64,000 nt of DNA from Aurantibacter_A sp965215845. Its GTDB lineage: Bacteria > Bacteroidota > Bacteroidia > Flavobacteriales > Flavobacteriaceae. This document shows positions 56,147 through 64,000 of the stretch, piece after piece; the first letter of the stretch is position 1, and every line of letters begins with the position of its first letter. The DNA is taken from contig CBDCEL010000003.1 in assembly GCA_965215845.1 (NCBI GenBank), positions 620,001 to 684,000 on the forward strand, in the 5' to 3' direction. Under the pieces are notes generated by a model. It ran no database searches, had not been told where the DNA came from, and saw only the letters and a program-made list of their open reading frames with translations. A program made the translations under genes and the position numbers.

Positions 56147-57709
56147 ATGATTTCCACCTTGCCCCATATAATTGAGTCAGCCGCGGAAAAATTTCCTGAT
56201 AGGGAATCGTTCCGGTTCGCTTCAGATAGTCTCAGCTATTCAGAGTTAGATGTGAAGACCGACAAACTTGCTTCACATCTGGTGTTGAACGGGGTCGAAA
56301 AAGGCGACCGGGTAGGCGTTTATATGTTCCGATGTCTTGAGACAGCCATAGCTATCTACGGTATCATGAAAGCCGGTGCGGCCTATGTACCATTAGACCC
56401 GTCTTTGCCCATAGCAAGAATTGCATTTTTATTGAACGATTGTGGCATTGAACACCTCGTGACCCATGATGCCCTGACCAAAAAACATCGAAGACTGCTT
56501 GAATTGGATACCCCCTTGAAATCAATTGTGGGCAGTGTCAACGAACATGGGATTCCCGCCATTTCTTGGGAAAGTATTTTTGAAATGCCCTTAAAAAACT
56601 TCAAAGGACCCGTGCTCGAGGGATCCGATTTAGCATATATTATGTACACCTCGGGTTCTACCGGCAATCCAAAAGGCATAATGCACACACACCGCAGCGG
56701 GCTGAGCTATGCCAAACTTTCGGTACGCGAATTTGACCTTCAAAAAGACGACAGATTGGCGAATCATGCACCGCTACATTTTGATATTTCTACCTTGGGT
56801 TATTTGTCGGGCCCATTGGCATGTGCCACTACCGTAATCATTTCCGAGGGACATACCAAAATGGCCACAAGTCTAGCCGATTTGATAGAGAAGGAAAAAA
56901 TATCATTGTGGTACTCCGTACCACTGGCCCTGATACAATTGTTGCAAACCGATTCGATGGATAAACGCGACTTATCGGCTCTGCGACATATATTGTTCGG
57001 AGGGGAAATTTTTCCGAACAAGTACCTGGCGCAATTAATGCAATTGTGTCCGCAGGCTAATTACTACAACGTTTATGGCCCTGCCGAAATAAATCAATGT
57101 GCCTGTTATCGAATAGATAAGTTGCCAGCAATGGATGCACACATACCGATAGGCGCGGTCTGGGGCGAAACCACCTATAAAATACTGGACACCAAAGACA
57201 CCCAAGTTGCAAAAGGAGCGGCTGGCGAACTTGTGGTAGCTACTTCTACGATGATGCGAGGTTATTGGAATAATGCAGAGTTGACCGAAAAATCGTTTTT
57301 CCGCATGGAGGATGACGGTAAAGCAACCATCTATTATCGCACCGGTGATATCGTCAGGGAAAACTCAAATGGAGAGCTCCTCTTTTTGGGAAGAAATGAC
57401 CGTCAGGTAAAAATTAGGGGCTATCGTATAGAGGTAGATGAAATCGAGGCTGCAATTTTAAGGCATGAGGCTGTTTACGAAGCTGCGGTCGTGGTCTTGG
57501 ATAAATCGGAAAGTGAAAAGGAAATTATGGCCGCGGTAGTGCTCAATCGATCGGGCGCAGTCGAGACAAAGGATATTCTAGACCACTGTAAGATGAGTCT
57601 TCCCCCTTATGCGGTACCCCAATCCATTGAGTTTATGCACGACTTTCCAAGAACAGGTTCGGGAAAAATAGATAGGAAAAAAATTATGAAAACATATATC
57701 AGTACATAA
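56147..57709 (+). CDS. Free-standing adenylation enzyme, probably L-proline specific
   Basis: The protein has 520 residues. A3 is MYTSGSTGNPKGIM (Tyr167), A5 is VYGPAEINQCACY, and A10 GSGKIDRK has Lys507. The PltF/RedM-like segments NHAPLHFDIST, LWYSVPLAL and LFGGEIFP are clear. The pocket read by hand is about D-I-L-Y-L-G-V-Q-C-K against D-L-L-Y-L-A-L-V-C-K of the known prolyl enzymes, that is six identical and three similar residues. It should load L-proline onto the next gene's carrier. It has no C or T domain. The gap to the carrier gene is one base. Confidence 0.88.
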   Translation: MISTLPHIIESAAEKFPDRESFRFASDSLSYSELDVKTDKLASHLVLNGVEKGDRVGVYMFRCLETAIAIYGIMKAGAAYVPLDPSLPIARIAFLLNDCGIEHLVTHDALTKKHRRLLELDTPLKSIVGSVNEHGIPAISWESIFEMPLKNFKGPVLEGSDLAYIMYTSGSTGNPKGIMHTHRSGLSYAKLSVREFDLQKDDRLANHAPLHFDISTLGYLSGPLACATTVIISEGHTKMATSLADLIEKEKISLWYSVPLALIQLLQTDSMDKRDLSALRHILFGGEIFPNKYLAQLMQLCPQANYYNVYGPAEINQCACYRIDKLPAMDAHIPIGAVWGETTYKILDTKDTQVAKGAAGELVVATSTMMRGYWNNAELTEKSFFRMEDDGKATIYYRTGDIVRENSNGELLFLGRNDRQVKIRGYRIEVDEIEAAILRHEAVYEAAVVVLDKSESEKEIMAAVVLNRSGAVETKDILDHCKMSLPPYAVPQSIEFMHDFPRTGSGKIDRKKIMKTYIST

Positions 57710-57710
57710 T

Positions 57711-57950
57711 ATGGACAAAATTATTTTGGAGTACATAACCAACGAGCTCACCAATGAGCAACTAGATGATGTTCTGGAGTCTGATGACGACCTTTTGGGC
57801 GGAGGAATTTTAGATTCAATGGGTATGATGAAACTGATACTTTTCATCGAAAACGAGTTTGGGGTTAAAGTTCCGCCAGAAGATATGGTCATCGAAAATT
57901 TCATGACGGTAGGCCATATAACCGTTTATCTGAACAATAAAAAAGCTTGA
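57711..57950 (+). CDS. Free-standing peptidyl/acyl carrier protein
   Basis: The protein has 79 residues, the normal carrier length. The phosphopantetheine Ser36 is in GGGILDSMGMMKLI, and the acidic helix-rich frame fits PltL/AnaD-type carriers. It should hold proline during oxidation by the dehydrogenase. The stop TGA overlaps the TTG start of the next NRPS gene (TTGA), which indicates translational coupling. Confidence 0.9.
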   Translation: MDKIILEYITNELTNEQLDDVLESDDDLLGGGILDSMGMMKLILFIENEFGVKVPPEDMVIENFMTVGHITVYLNNKKA

Positions 57951-60900
57951 GTCAAATCGTCAACATATCGAAAAGGTCCCTGACACAAAGTCAATTGGCA
58001 ATCTGGATCGGCCAACAAATGGCACCTGAGATTCCACTGTACAATACCGTTTACACCTTTGACATTCATCTGAAGATAGATGTACGCTTGTTTCAGCTTG
58101 CGTTCCAGCGACTAATTGGGAATGCAGACTCCCTGCGCACCATTTTTCAAGAGGAAGACACCGTACCCTATCAAACCATTTTACCAAAAATCGAGTATGA
58201 TCTTGAACTGGTCGACTTTACGACGGAATCTGGTGATGACAAATTTCAAAACTGGGTGGTAAGTCGAAGCCGAATACCTATTGATTTGAGCAAGTGCCCT
58301 TTCGATTCCGTATTGATCAAGGCCGGTGAAAATCGTTTCATCTGGTTTCTCAATATCCATCATATTGTTACCGATGCCATCTCCACTACTCTGCTTCACA
58401 GAAAGATGTTCGAAAATTATTGTCATTTGACAGGCCAAGATCAAATTGAAATGGATGCTTTTCCAAAATTCGATGATTATGTAATATATGAGAACGAACA
58501 ACGCACAAGTAAAGAAAATCGTGTGGCTCTTACCTATTGGGGTGAAAAGAACGATGCGATTTTAACACCTCCAAAACTCTACGGTGCTGAAAATAAATCA
58601 CTTGAGACCGCCTCGGAACGGGTGAAGTTGAGTCTAGGTGCCGAGCGCTCCGAAAAACTTAAGAAGCTTCTCTTAGAACCACAGGTAAGATCCCTGACAC
58701 CTCGCTTAGGACTGTTCAACCTCTTCTCCACCTTGCTGTTCACCTACCTATATCGCGTCGGGGACCAAAAGAAAATCACCATTGGTACTACTTCACATAA
58801 TAGGCCAAATCAACAATTTAGGGAAACCCCCGGATTGCTCATTGAAATCTTTCCACTGGTGATGGAATTGAATGATGGCGACTCTTTCCTTACCGTCTTA
58901 CAGCGGTGCAGGTTAGAGACCAACGATTTTTTACGGCATGGGAAACCCGGAATGTCAACAGCCGATACCACTCGCAGTTTCAATGTCATATTGAATTATA
59001 TGACCTCCAAATTTGACTCCATAGATGGTATTCCTATGGAATCAGAATGGGTTCATGCCGGGCACAACGACCCTACCCATCACATACGCTTTCATGTTTA
59101 TGATTTCGACGATACGGGAAATCTTGAAATCGATATAGACCTGAATAAAGCAGTATTTCATGAAGAAAAGAGGGATCTGGTGCCGAAGCATTTTTTGAAT
59201 TTAATCGATGCTTTGTTGGAAAATATTGACCAGCCTATTTTGAATCCATCATTGATAACCAAAAAAGAGAAAAAGCTTCTTCAAACCAGTTCGGAGACCT
59301 TTGACCGCGAATTGAATACTGTTGTTTCGAGCTTTGAAAACTACGTAAAAAAGGATCCAGAGGCTATTGCGGTCAGATTGGGTGATAAGAAAATCACTTA
59401 TCAAAAATTGAACTCCAAAGCCAATCAACTTGCAAACTATCTCAAAAAGGACGGTATTGTTGCAAAAGACGTAATCGGCGTACATTTGAATCGCAGTCCC
59501 GAATACCTGATTTCAGTCTTGGCAATATTGAAGCTTGGCGCCACCTTTGTTCCCATTTCTTCAGATCAACCACTAGAACGAATCGATCACATAGTGAAGG
59601 ATTCCAATAGCACAATACTCCTTACCAATTCTAAGCTATTTCGTAGTATTGCCACTATAAATGTCGACATTCTCAATTTAGATCGGTTATCGAAAACTAT
59701 TGAAGATGAATCGATTGAATTCAAATCTGATATTCACCCTCTAGGTTCAATCGCCTACATGATATACACCTCCGGTTCGACCGGAATGCCCAAAGGGGTG
59801 TTGGTTTCCAATGCCGCCTTGACCAACTATATCAGTTGGGCAAAAGGTCATTATGCACATGACGAACCCTTTATCTTTGCGCTATGTACATCGATCGGTT
59901 TCGACTTAACTATAACATCGACGTTTTTACCGCTTGTCACCGGTGGGGAACTTATAATCTATCCTGAAAATTCAAACGGCCCTGATATTGCGGTCATGCA
60001 GGTAGTTCAAGACAATTTGGTCAATAGTATCAAATTGACACCTTCGCATTTGGCTTTATTGCAGGAGACAGATTTAAGTGGGTCAAAATTGAGGCTCATG
60101 GTTGTTGGAGGGGAAGATTTCAAAACCTCTCTTGCCCATGCCGTACAAAATTCTGTTGGACCGCATCTAAGACTATTTAATGAGTATGGACCCACTGAGG
60201 CTACTGTTGGCTGTATCGTAAGTGAATACGACAAGGGCGTGCATAAGAATCTATCCGTGCCCATAGGAAAACCAATTACCAATATGTCGGCACATGTCCT
60301 AGACGCCAATAAAAACCTGGCGCCCATAGGGGTCGTAGGGGAATTGTATCTGGGAGGAAAGGGTTTGGCAACCGGCTATTCCCAAAATGAGCGCTTGACC
60401 AATGAAAGCTTCATTGATAATCCATTTCTGGAAAATACAAAATTGTACCGTACAGGTGATTTGGTGAGATGGAACGAAAACGGCGAACTGGAATACCTGG
60501 GGCGGGTCGATGAACAGGTAAAGCTCAACGGATTCCGCATCGAATTGACAGATATAGAATCAAATCTTGTGCAGTATCCTGATATATCCAATGCGGCGGT
60601 AGTACTTATGGATTCTGAAAAAAACCATGATGAAAAGAACATTGTGAACTGTCGGGAATGTGGATTGCCGTCTTCTTACCCCAACATCGATTTTGACGAA
60701 AACGATGTTTGTCATCTATGCAACTCCTTCAAGGGCTACAAAGAGAAGACCGATAAATATTTCAAGACCGAAGAGGATCTGAAACATCTCTTGACCTCAA
60801 AAAAAGATGCCACTAGAAAATACGATTGCCTCTCGCTCTTGAGCGGCGGAAAAGACAGCACCTATGTACTGGCGAGATTAATCGATATGGGGCTCAATGT

Positions 60901-62098
60901 ACTGGCCTTCACTTTAGACAATGGCTACATTTCAGACCAAGCCAAGGCCAACATCAACCGAATTACGGAGAAATTGGGGGTTGACCATATTTATGGTGAA
61001 ACGGAACATATGAACAAGATTTTCGTCGATAGCCTTCACCGACATAAAAATGTGTGCAATGGTTGTTTTAAGACCATATATACCCTGAGCACAAAGGTCG
61101 CATTGGATAAGGATATTCCATTTATCATTACAGGACTTTCAAGAGGGCAATTTTTCGAAACACGCCTTACCGAAGAGCTTTTTTGGAACGAAGATGCGGA
61201 CGGCACAACCATTGATGACACCATTTTGGAAGCACGTAAACTGTATCATCAAGAAGAAGATGCTATCAAACAACATCTAGACACATCTATTTTCGATCGG
61301 GCGAACACGTTCGAAAAAGTGCAATATGTTGACTTCTATCGTTACAGCGATGTAAGCTTGACGGAGATGTTGAGATTCCTAAAGGAAAAAGCCGATTGGG
61401 TAAGGCCTACCGATACTGGACGTTCAACCAACTGCCTAATCAATCAGGCAGGCATCCATGTTCATAAAAAAGAGCGTGGTTATAGCAATTATTCCTTCCC
61501 TTATAGTTGGGATGTTCGGCTCGGACATAAGAACCGTACTGAGGCCCTCGAGGAAATCAATGAGCATATCGATGTCGAGGAAGTAGAGCGTATGCTCGAT
61601 GAAATTGGCTATACCCGGTCTCTTCAAGCCAACAATGAAAGAAAACAATTGATTGCGTTTTATACCGCAGGTCAAAAAATTCCCACCGTGGATTTGCGGC
61701 TGTATCTATCCAAAAAATTACCGGAATACATGCTCCCTGTCAATTATGAGTATGTGGAAGAACTACCATTGACCAATAATGGAAAAGTCGACAAAGAAAG
61801 TCTACGCGCTTTGAGCGACGCTCAAATGGAACTAGACACCCCTTATGTCGCACCGCGCAATGAAATCGAAGAACTAATGGAGGGCATATGGAAAGAGGTA
61901 CTAGGCCTTGAAAAAATTGGGATCAACGACAATTTCATCGCCTTAGGGGGACATTCCCTTGCGGCAATACGAGTAACCGCAAGGCTGAACGATGAACTTC
62001 AAACGAAATTTCCCCTGAACAAAGTGTTCGAATTGCCGACCATTGAAGAATATTCGCTTTTTATCAAAGAGCAGCTAACGGCCCTATTGCAGGAATAA
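57947..62098 (+). CDS. NRPS C-A-[PP-loop ATPase]-T with an amidotransferase-like insert in the A domain
   Basis: The protein has 1383 residues from TTG 57947. The C domain (about 10-430) has active HHIVTDAIS (His138-139, Asp143). The A domain has A3 YTSGSTGMPKG (Tyr607), A5 NEYGPTEATVGC (from 745) and A8 to about 880. About residues 895-1222 form an inserted domain: CxxC...CxxC (Cys902, 905, 922, 925), the PP-loop LLSGGKDSTYVLARL (966-971), NVCNGCFKT (Cys1037, 1040) and RPTDTGRSTNCLINQ, all typical of N-acetyl-sugar amidotransferases (WbpG-like). Then A9 (LPEYMLPV), A10 (NGKVDK, Lys1280) and the carrier (Ser1337 in ALGGHSL) follow. The pocket is about D-L-T-K-V-G-E-V-G-K, very close to asparagine codes. 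It should join proline-derived starter and Asn. Confidence 0.92.
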   Translation: MSQIVNISKRSLTQSQLAIWIGQQMAPEIPLYNTVYTFDIHLKIDVRLFQLAFQRLIGNADSLRTIFQEEDTVPYQTILPKIEYDLELVDFTTESGDDKFQNWVVSRSRIPIDLSKCPFDSVLIKAGENRFIWFLNIHHIVTDAISTTLLHRKMFENYCHLTGQDQIEMDAFPKFDDYVIYENEQRTSKENRVALTYWGEKNDAILTPPKLYGAENKSLETASERVKLSLGAERSEKLKKLLLEPQVRSLTPRLGLFNLFSTLLFTYLYRVGDQKKITIGTTSHNRPNQQFRETPGLLIEIFPLVMELNDGDSFLTVLQRCRLETNDFLRHGKPGMSTADTTRSFNVILNYMTSKFDSIDGIPMESEWVHAGHNDPTHHIRFHVYDFDDTGNLEIDIDLNKAVFHEEKRDLVPKHFLNLIDALLENIDQPILNPSLITKKEKKLLQTSSETFDRELNTVVSSFENYVKKDPEAIAVRLGDKKITYQKLNSKANQLANYLKKDGIVAKDVIGVHLNRSPEYLISVLAILKLGATFVPISSDQPLERIDHIVKDSNSTILLTNSKLFRSIATINVDILNLDRLSKTIEDESIEFKSDIHPLGSIAYMIYTSGSTGMPKGVLVSNAALTNYISWAKGHYAHDEPFIFALCTSIGFDLTITSTFLPLVTGGELIIYPENSNGPDIAVMQVVQDNLVNSIKLTPSHLALLQETDLSGSKLRLMVVGGEDFKTSLAHAVQNSVGPHLRLFNEYGPTEATVGCIVSEYDKGVHKNLSVPIGKPITNMSAHVLDANKNLAPIGVVGELYLGGKGLATGYSQNERLTNESFIDNPFLENTKLYRTGDLVRWNENGELEYLGRVDEQVKLNGFRIELTDIESNLVQYPDISNAAVVLMDSEKNHDEKNIVNCRECGLPSSYPNIDFDENDVCHLCNSFKGYKEKTDKYFKTEEDLKHLLTSKKDATRKYDCLSLLSGGKDSTYVLARLIDMGLNVLAFTLDNGYISDQAKANINRITEKLGVDHIYGETEHMNKIFVDSLHRHKNVCNGCFKTIYTLSTKVALDKDIPFIITGLSRGQFFETRLTEELFWNEDADGTTIDDTILEARKLYHQEEDAIKQHLDTSIFDRANTFEKVQYVDFYRYSDVSLTEMLRFLKEKADWVRPTDTGRSTNCLINQAGIHVHKKERGYSNYSFPYSWDVRLGHKNRTEALEEINEHIDVEEVERMLDEIGYTRSLQANNERKQLIAFYTAGQKIPTVDLRLYLSKKLPEYMLPVNYEYVEELPLTNNGKVDKESLRALSDAQMELDTPYVAPRNEIEELMEGIWKEVLGLEKIGINDNFIALGGHSLAAIRVTARLNDELQTKFPLNKVFELPTIEEYSLFIKEQLTALLQE

Positions 62099-62103
62099 CC
62101 AAA

Positions 62104-62571
62104 ATGGAACAGACAAAAACACAAACAACACATAGATCCAAATGGACCAAACACTTTGCTTTGCTCTTAAGTCTATTGTATTTGGCGAATCCGCTATACA
62201 GACCGTTACAAGTGGTATTGCATGAAACCATCTCCTTACTTGAGGCACCCGACTCGGCCATCGGATACAACTCAATCCATAGTATGGATAACGAAAAAGG
62301 CATTGCGATACATGAACACAATACATTAGAGCTTGAATATGGCCATGAAATTATCGACTTATTAGGTTTGGCGTTGAATACCTCAGAAGAACAAAAAACC
62401 TCTGATGAGTCGATTCCCGAATCGCCCAAAGTCGACAAACATGTAGTTGTTCAAGGATACGGCCTTGGCCGATTCCAAATACTGAAAGCATCCAAGCAAT
62501 ATTTCTTCCCCGTTGCTAAATCCAAACTGGGATTTCCTGAAAAATCCAAGGAACCCCCACGGTTTTCATAA
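62104..62571 (+). CDS. Membrane-anchored His-rich protein of unknown function
   Basis: The protein has 155 residues. A basic start is followed by one hydrophobic helix (FALLLSLLYLANPLYRPLQVV, about 18-38), and a segment with several His and acidic residues (HSMDNEKGIAIHEHN, EYGHEIIDLL). This composition fits weak metal binding in the periplasm. I do not recognise a named family. It lies 5 bases after the NRPS gene and before the receptor gene, so it is probably part of the uptake or handling of the product. Confidence 0.65.
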   Translation: MEQTKTQTTHRSKWTKHFALLLSLLYLANPLYRPLQVVLHETISLLEAPDSAIGYNSIHSMDNEKGIAIHEHNTLELEYGHEIIDLLGLALNTSEEQKTSDESIPESPKVDKHVVVQGYGLGRFQILKASKQYFFPVAKSKLGFPEKSKEPPRFS

Positions 62572-62686
62572 CCTACCTCGAAGGAAACAATTCAATCCTT
62601 CAACAGCGGAATCAACAAAAGTTTCAATTCAGTAATTCGGCGATAAAATCGTAACGACAGGTTTTTCGTCCCATAATCTTTTTGCA

Positions 62687-64000
62687 ATGAAAACATATTT
62701 TATTCATTTAACAATGTACTTCGCCTTTATGGCAAGTCTTAGTGCCCATGAACTTTCGGGCACGGTGGTCGCAGCAGATGACAAACCCATCGAAGGGGTA
62801 GGTGTCTACAACAAAACAACGGGAGGTTATACCTATACCAATGTATCAGGTTTTTTCGAATTAGACGATATTTCTGTGGGCGACCTTATCTATTTTTATA
62901 GTTTGGGTTATAAAACCCAAGAAATTACCATTCAAGAATCACAGCTGGATAGTACGGTTAAAATTATACTCGAAGAATCCGCCGTGTCCTTGGATCAAGT
63001 GGTTCTAGTTTCCAAGGTCAACGCATTGAGTAATTTCGTCAATGTTGACGTGAAGGCCAATCCGGTAAAATCGTCTCAGGAAATCCTGAGAAAAGTACCA
63101 GGTCTTATCATTGGGCAACACGCTGGCGGTGGTAAGGCCGAGCAGATTTTCCTGCGTGGCTTTGACATTGACCACGGCACCGATATAACCATTGATGTAG
63201 ACGGATTGCCAGTCAACATGGTTTCACACGCTCATGGACAGGGGTATGCAGACATGCACTTCATAATTCCTGAGACCATCGATAATATCGATTTTGGAAA
63301 AGGAGCCTACTATGCGAACAAAGGCAATTTCAACACCGCAGGTTATGTTGGCCTTCAGACCAAAAAAAGTATCCGAGACAATGTAATTTCGGTAGAGGCC
63401 GGTATGTTCGACCTGTTACGAACGGTCGGCTTGCTCAAAATCACAGAAGGCGATTACAGCAATGCATACCTAGCTTCAGAACTAGTGTTGACCGATGGGC
63501 CATTTGAGTCGCCGCAGAACTTCAACCGGCTAAACCTTATGGGGCGCTATAACTATAACAATCAAGAGAACGAAGAACTGAGTATTACGCTATCGCACTT
63601 TCAAAGTAAGTGGGATGCCTCTGGGCAGATTCCCCAGCGAGCGGTAGGTCAAGGTCTTATTACCAGATTCGGCGCAATCGATGATACCGAAGGTGGTAAC
63701 ACCAGTCGCTCTAATTTCTTGGTAAATCATTCTAGCCAGCTCGACCATCATTCGCGTTTAAAGTCCAAGGCGTTTGTTTCAAAATATGATTTTGAGCTGT
63801 TTTCGAATTTCACATTCTTTCTCGAAAACCCCATCAACGCCGACCAAATACGTCAAAAAGAAGATCGCACTATTATTGGTGCCGAGTCGGCTTACGAACA
63901 CTCAATCCATATTGGTGACCACGATTCCCAGTTAAAATATGAAGTAGGTTTGGGTTTTCGCTACGACGACGTCAATGACGTACAACTATCCCGTACCAGA
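62687..64000 (+). CDS. TonB-dependent outer membrane receptor (5' part, cut by window end)
   Basis: ATG 62687 opens a frame without stops to the end of the window (438 codons). A signal peptide (about 1-20) is followed by a carboxypeptidase-regulatory-like domain (LSGTVVAADDKPIEGVGVYN), a TonB-box region (SLDQVVLVSKV) and a plug with KVPGLIIGQHAGGGKAEQIFLRGFDIDHGTD in pieces and VDGLPVNMVSHAHGQGY. The barrel begins after about residue 225 with SGQIPQRAVGQG. It is a siderophore/metal-type receptor rather than a SusC. Its place at the end of the NRPS operon suggests uptake of the product or its metal complex. Confidence 0.9.
   Translation, partial: MKTYFIHLTMYFAFMASLSAHELSGTVVAADDKPIEGVGVYNKTTGGYTYTNVSGFFELDDISVGDLIYFYSLGYKTQEITIQESQLDSTVKIILEESAVSLDQVVLVSKVNALSNFVNVDVKANPVKSSQEILRKVPGLIIGQHAGGGKAEQIFLRGFDIDHGTDITIDVDGLPVNMVSHAHGQGYADMHFIIPETIDNIDFGKGAYYANKGNFNTAGYVGLQTKKSIRDNVISVEAGMFDLLRTVGLLKITEGDYSNAYLASELVLTDGPFESPQNFNRLNLMGRYNYNNQENEELSITLSHFQSKWDASGQIPQRAVGQGLITRFGAIDDTEGGNTSRSNFLVNHSSQLDHHSRLKSKAFVSKYDFELFSNFTFFLENPINADQIRQKEDRTIIGAESAYEHSIHIGDHDSQLKYEVGLGFRYDDVNDVQLSRTR

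Noticed and set aside
1..64000. CRISPR arrays, insertion sequences, prophage
   Set aside because: No regular spaced repeats, transposase, integrase or phage structural genes were seen in the window.

Overview
The window looks like a chromosome segment of a marine Bacteroidetes, most likely family Flavobacteriaceae. The evidence is a SusC/SusD pair, promoters of the TAnnTTTG type, many DUF families typical of the group (DUF2911, DUF4290, DUF493, DUF4870, DUF5107), few Shine-Dalgarno sites, and a tRNA-Met of the Bacteroidetes type. Genus and species cannot be fixed from the sequence alone.

Positions 1-27651 hold an outer-membrane nutrient-uptake and catabolic region. It has the tail of a Maf-like gene, a lipoprotein, a frameshifted MscS channel, a PIG-L deacetylase / 33-residue membrane peptide / sodium:solute symporter cassette, a LacI-type regulator with a palindromic operator before susC/susD, an FG-GAP/UnbV lipoprotein and a DUF5107-TPR protein. 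Next come DUF2911, a probably light-regulated SRPBCC-photolyase pair, an M20 amidohydrolase, pirin, a secreted FAD oxidoreductase, a second SRPBCC protein and an MBL hydrolase. I see no glycoside hydrolase of a family I recognise.

Positions 27754-43293 are mostly conserved housekeeping: murA (with Asp instead of the usual catalytic Cys), DUF4290, DUF493, an AAA ATPase, recQ, fmt, HU, YqgE, a class IV aminotransferase, a START-like protein, tRNA-Met, purC, PhoH, SAM hydrolase, a small ABM-like protein, dnaN and DUF4870.

Positions 43382-64000 hold the most interesting part: a divergent nonribosomal peptide cluster. The minus-strand operon reads HupE-like membrane protein, C-A(first part), GAMT-like methyltransferase, A(last part)-T-E, C-T-TE, Sfp-type phosphopantetheinyl transferase. 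The plus-strand operon reads ornithine cyclodeaminase, acyl-CoA-dehydrogenase-like oxidase, free prolyl adenylation enzyme, free carrier protein, C-A-[PP-loop ATPase]-T, a His-rich membrane-anchored protein, and a TonB-dependent receptor cut by the window end. The first four plus-strand genes match the logic that makes pyrrolyl- or pyrrolinyl-carrier protein from proline. Two adenylation domains are opened at the same place, between motifs A8 and A9. One carries a fused domain of the N-acetyl-sugar amidotransferase type (amide to amidine chemistry); the other is split into three separate proteins with the methyltransferase in the middle. The receptor and HupE-like protein suggest that the product may be a metal-binding peptide that is taken up again, but this is inference.
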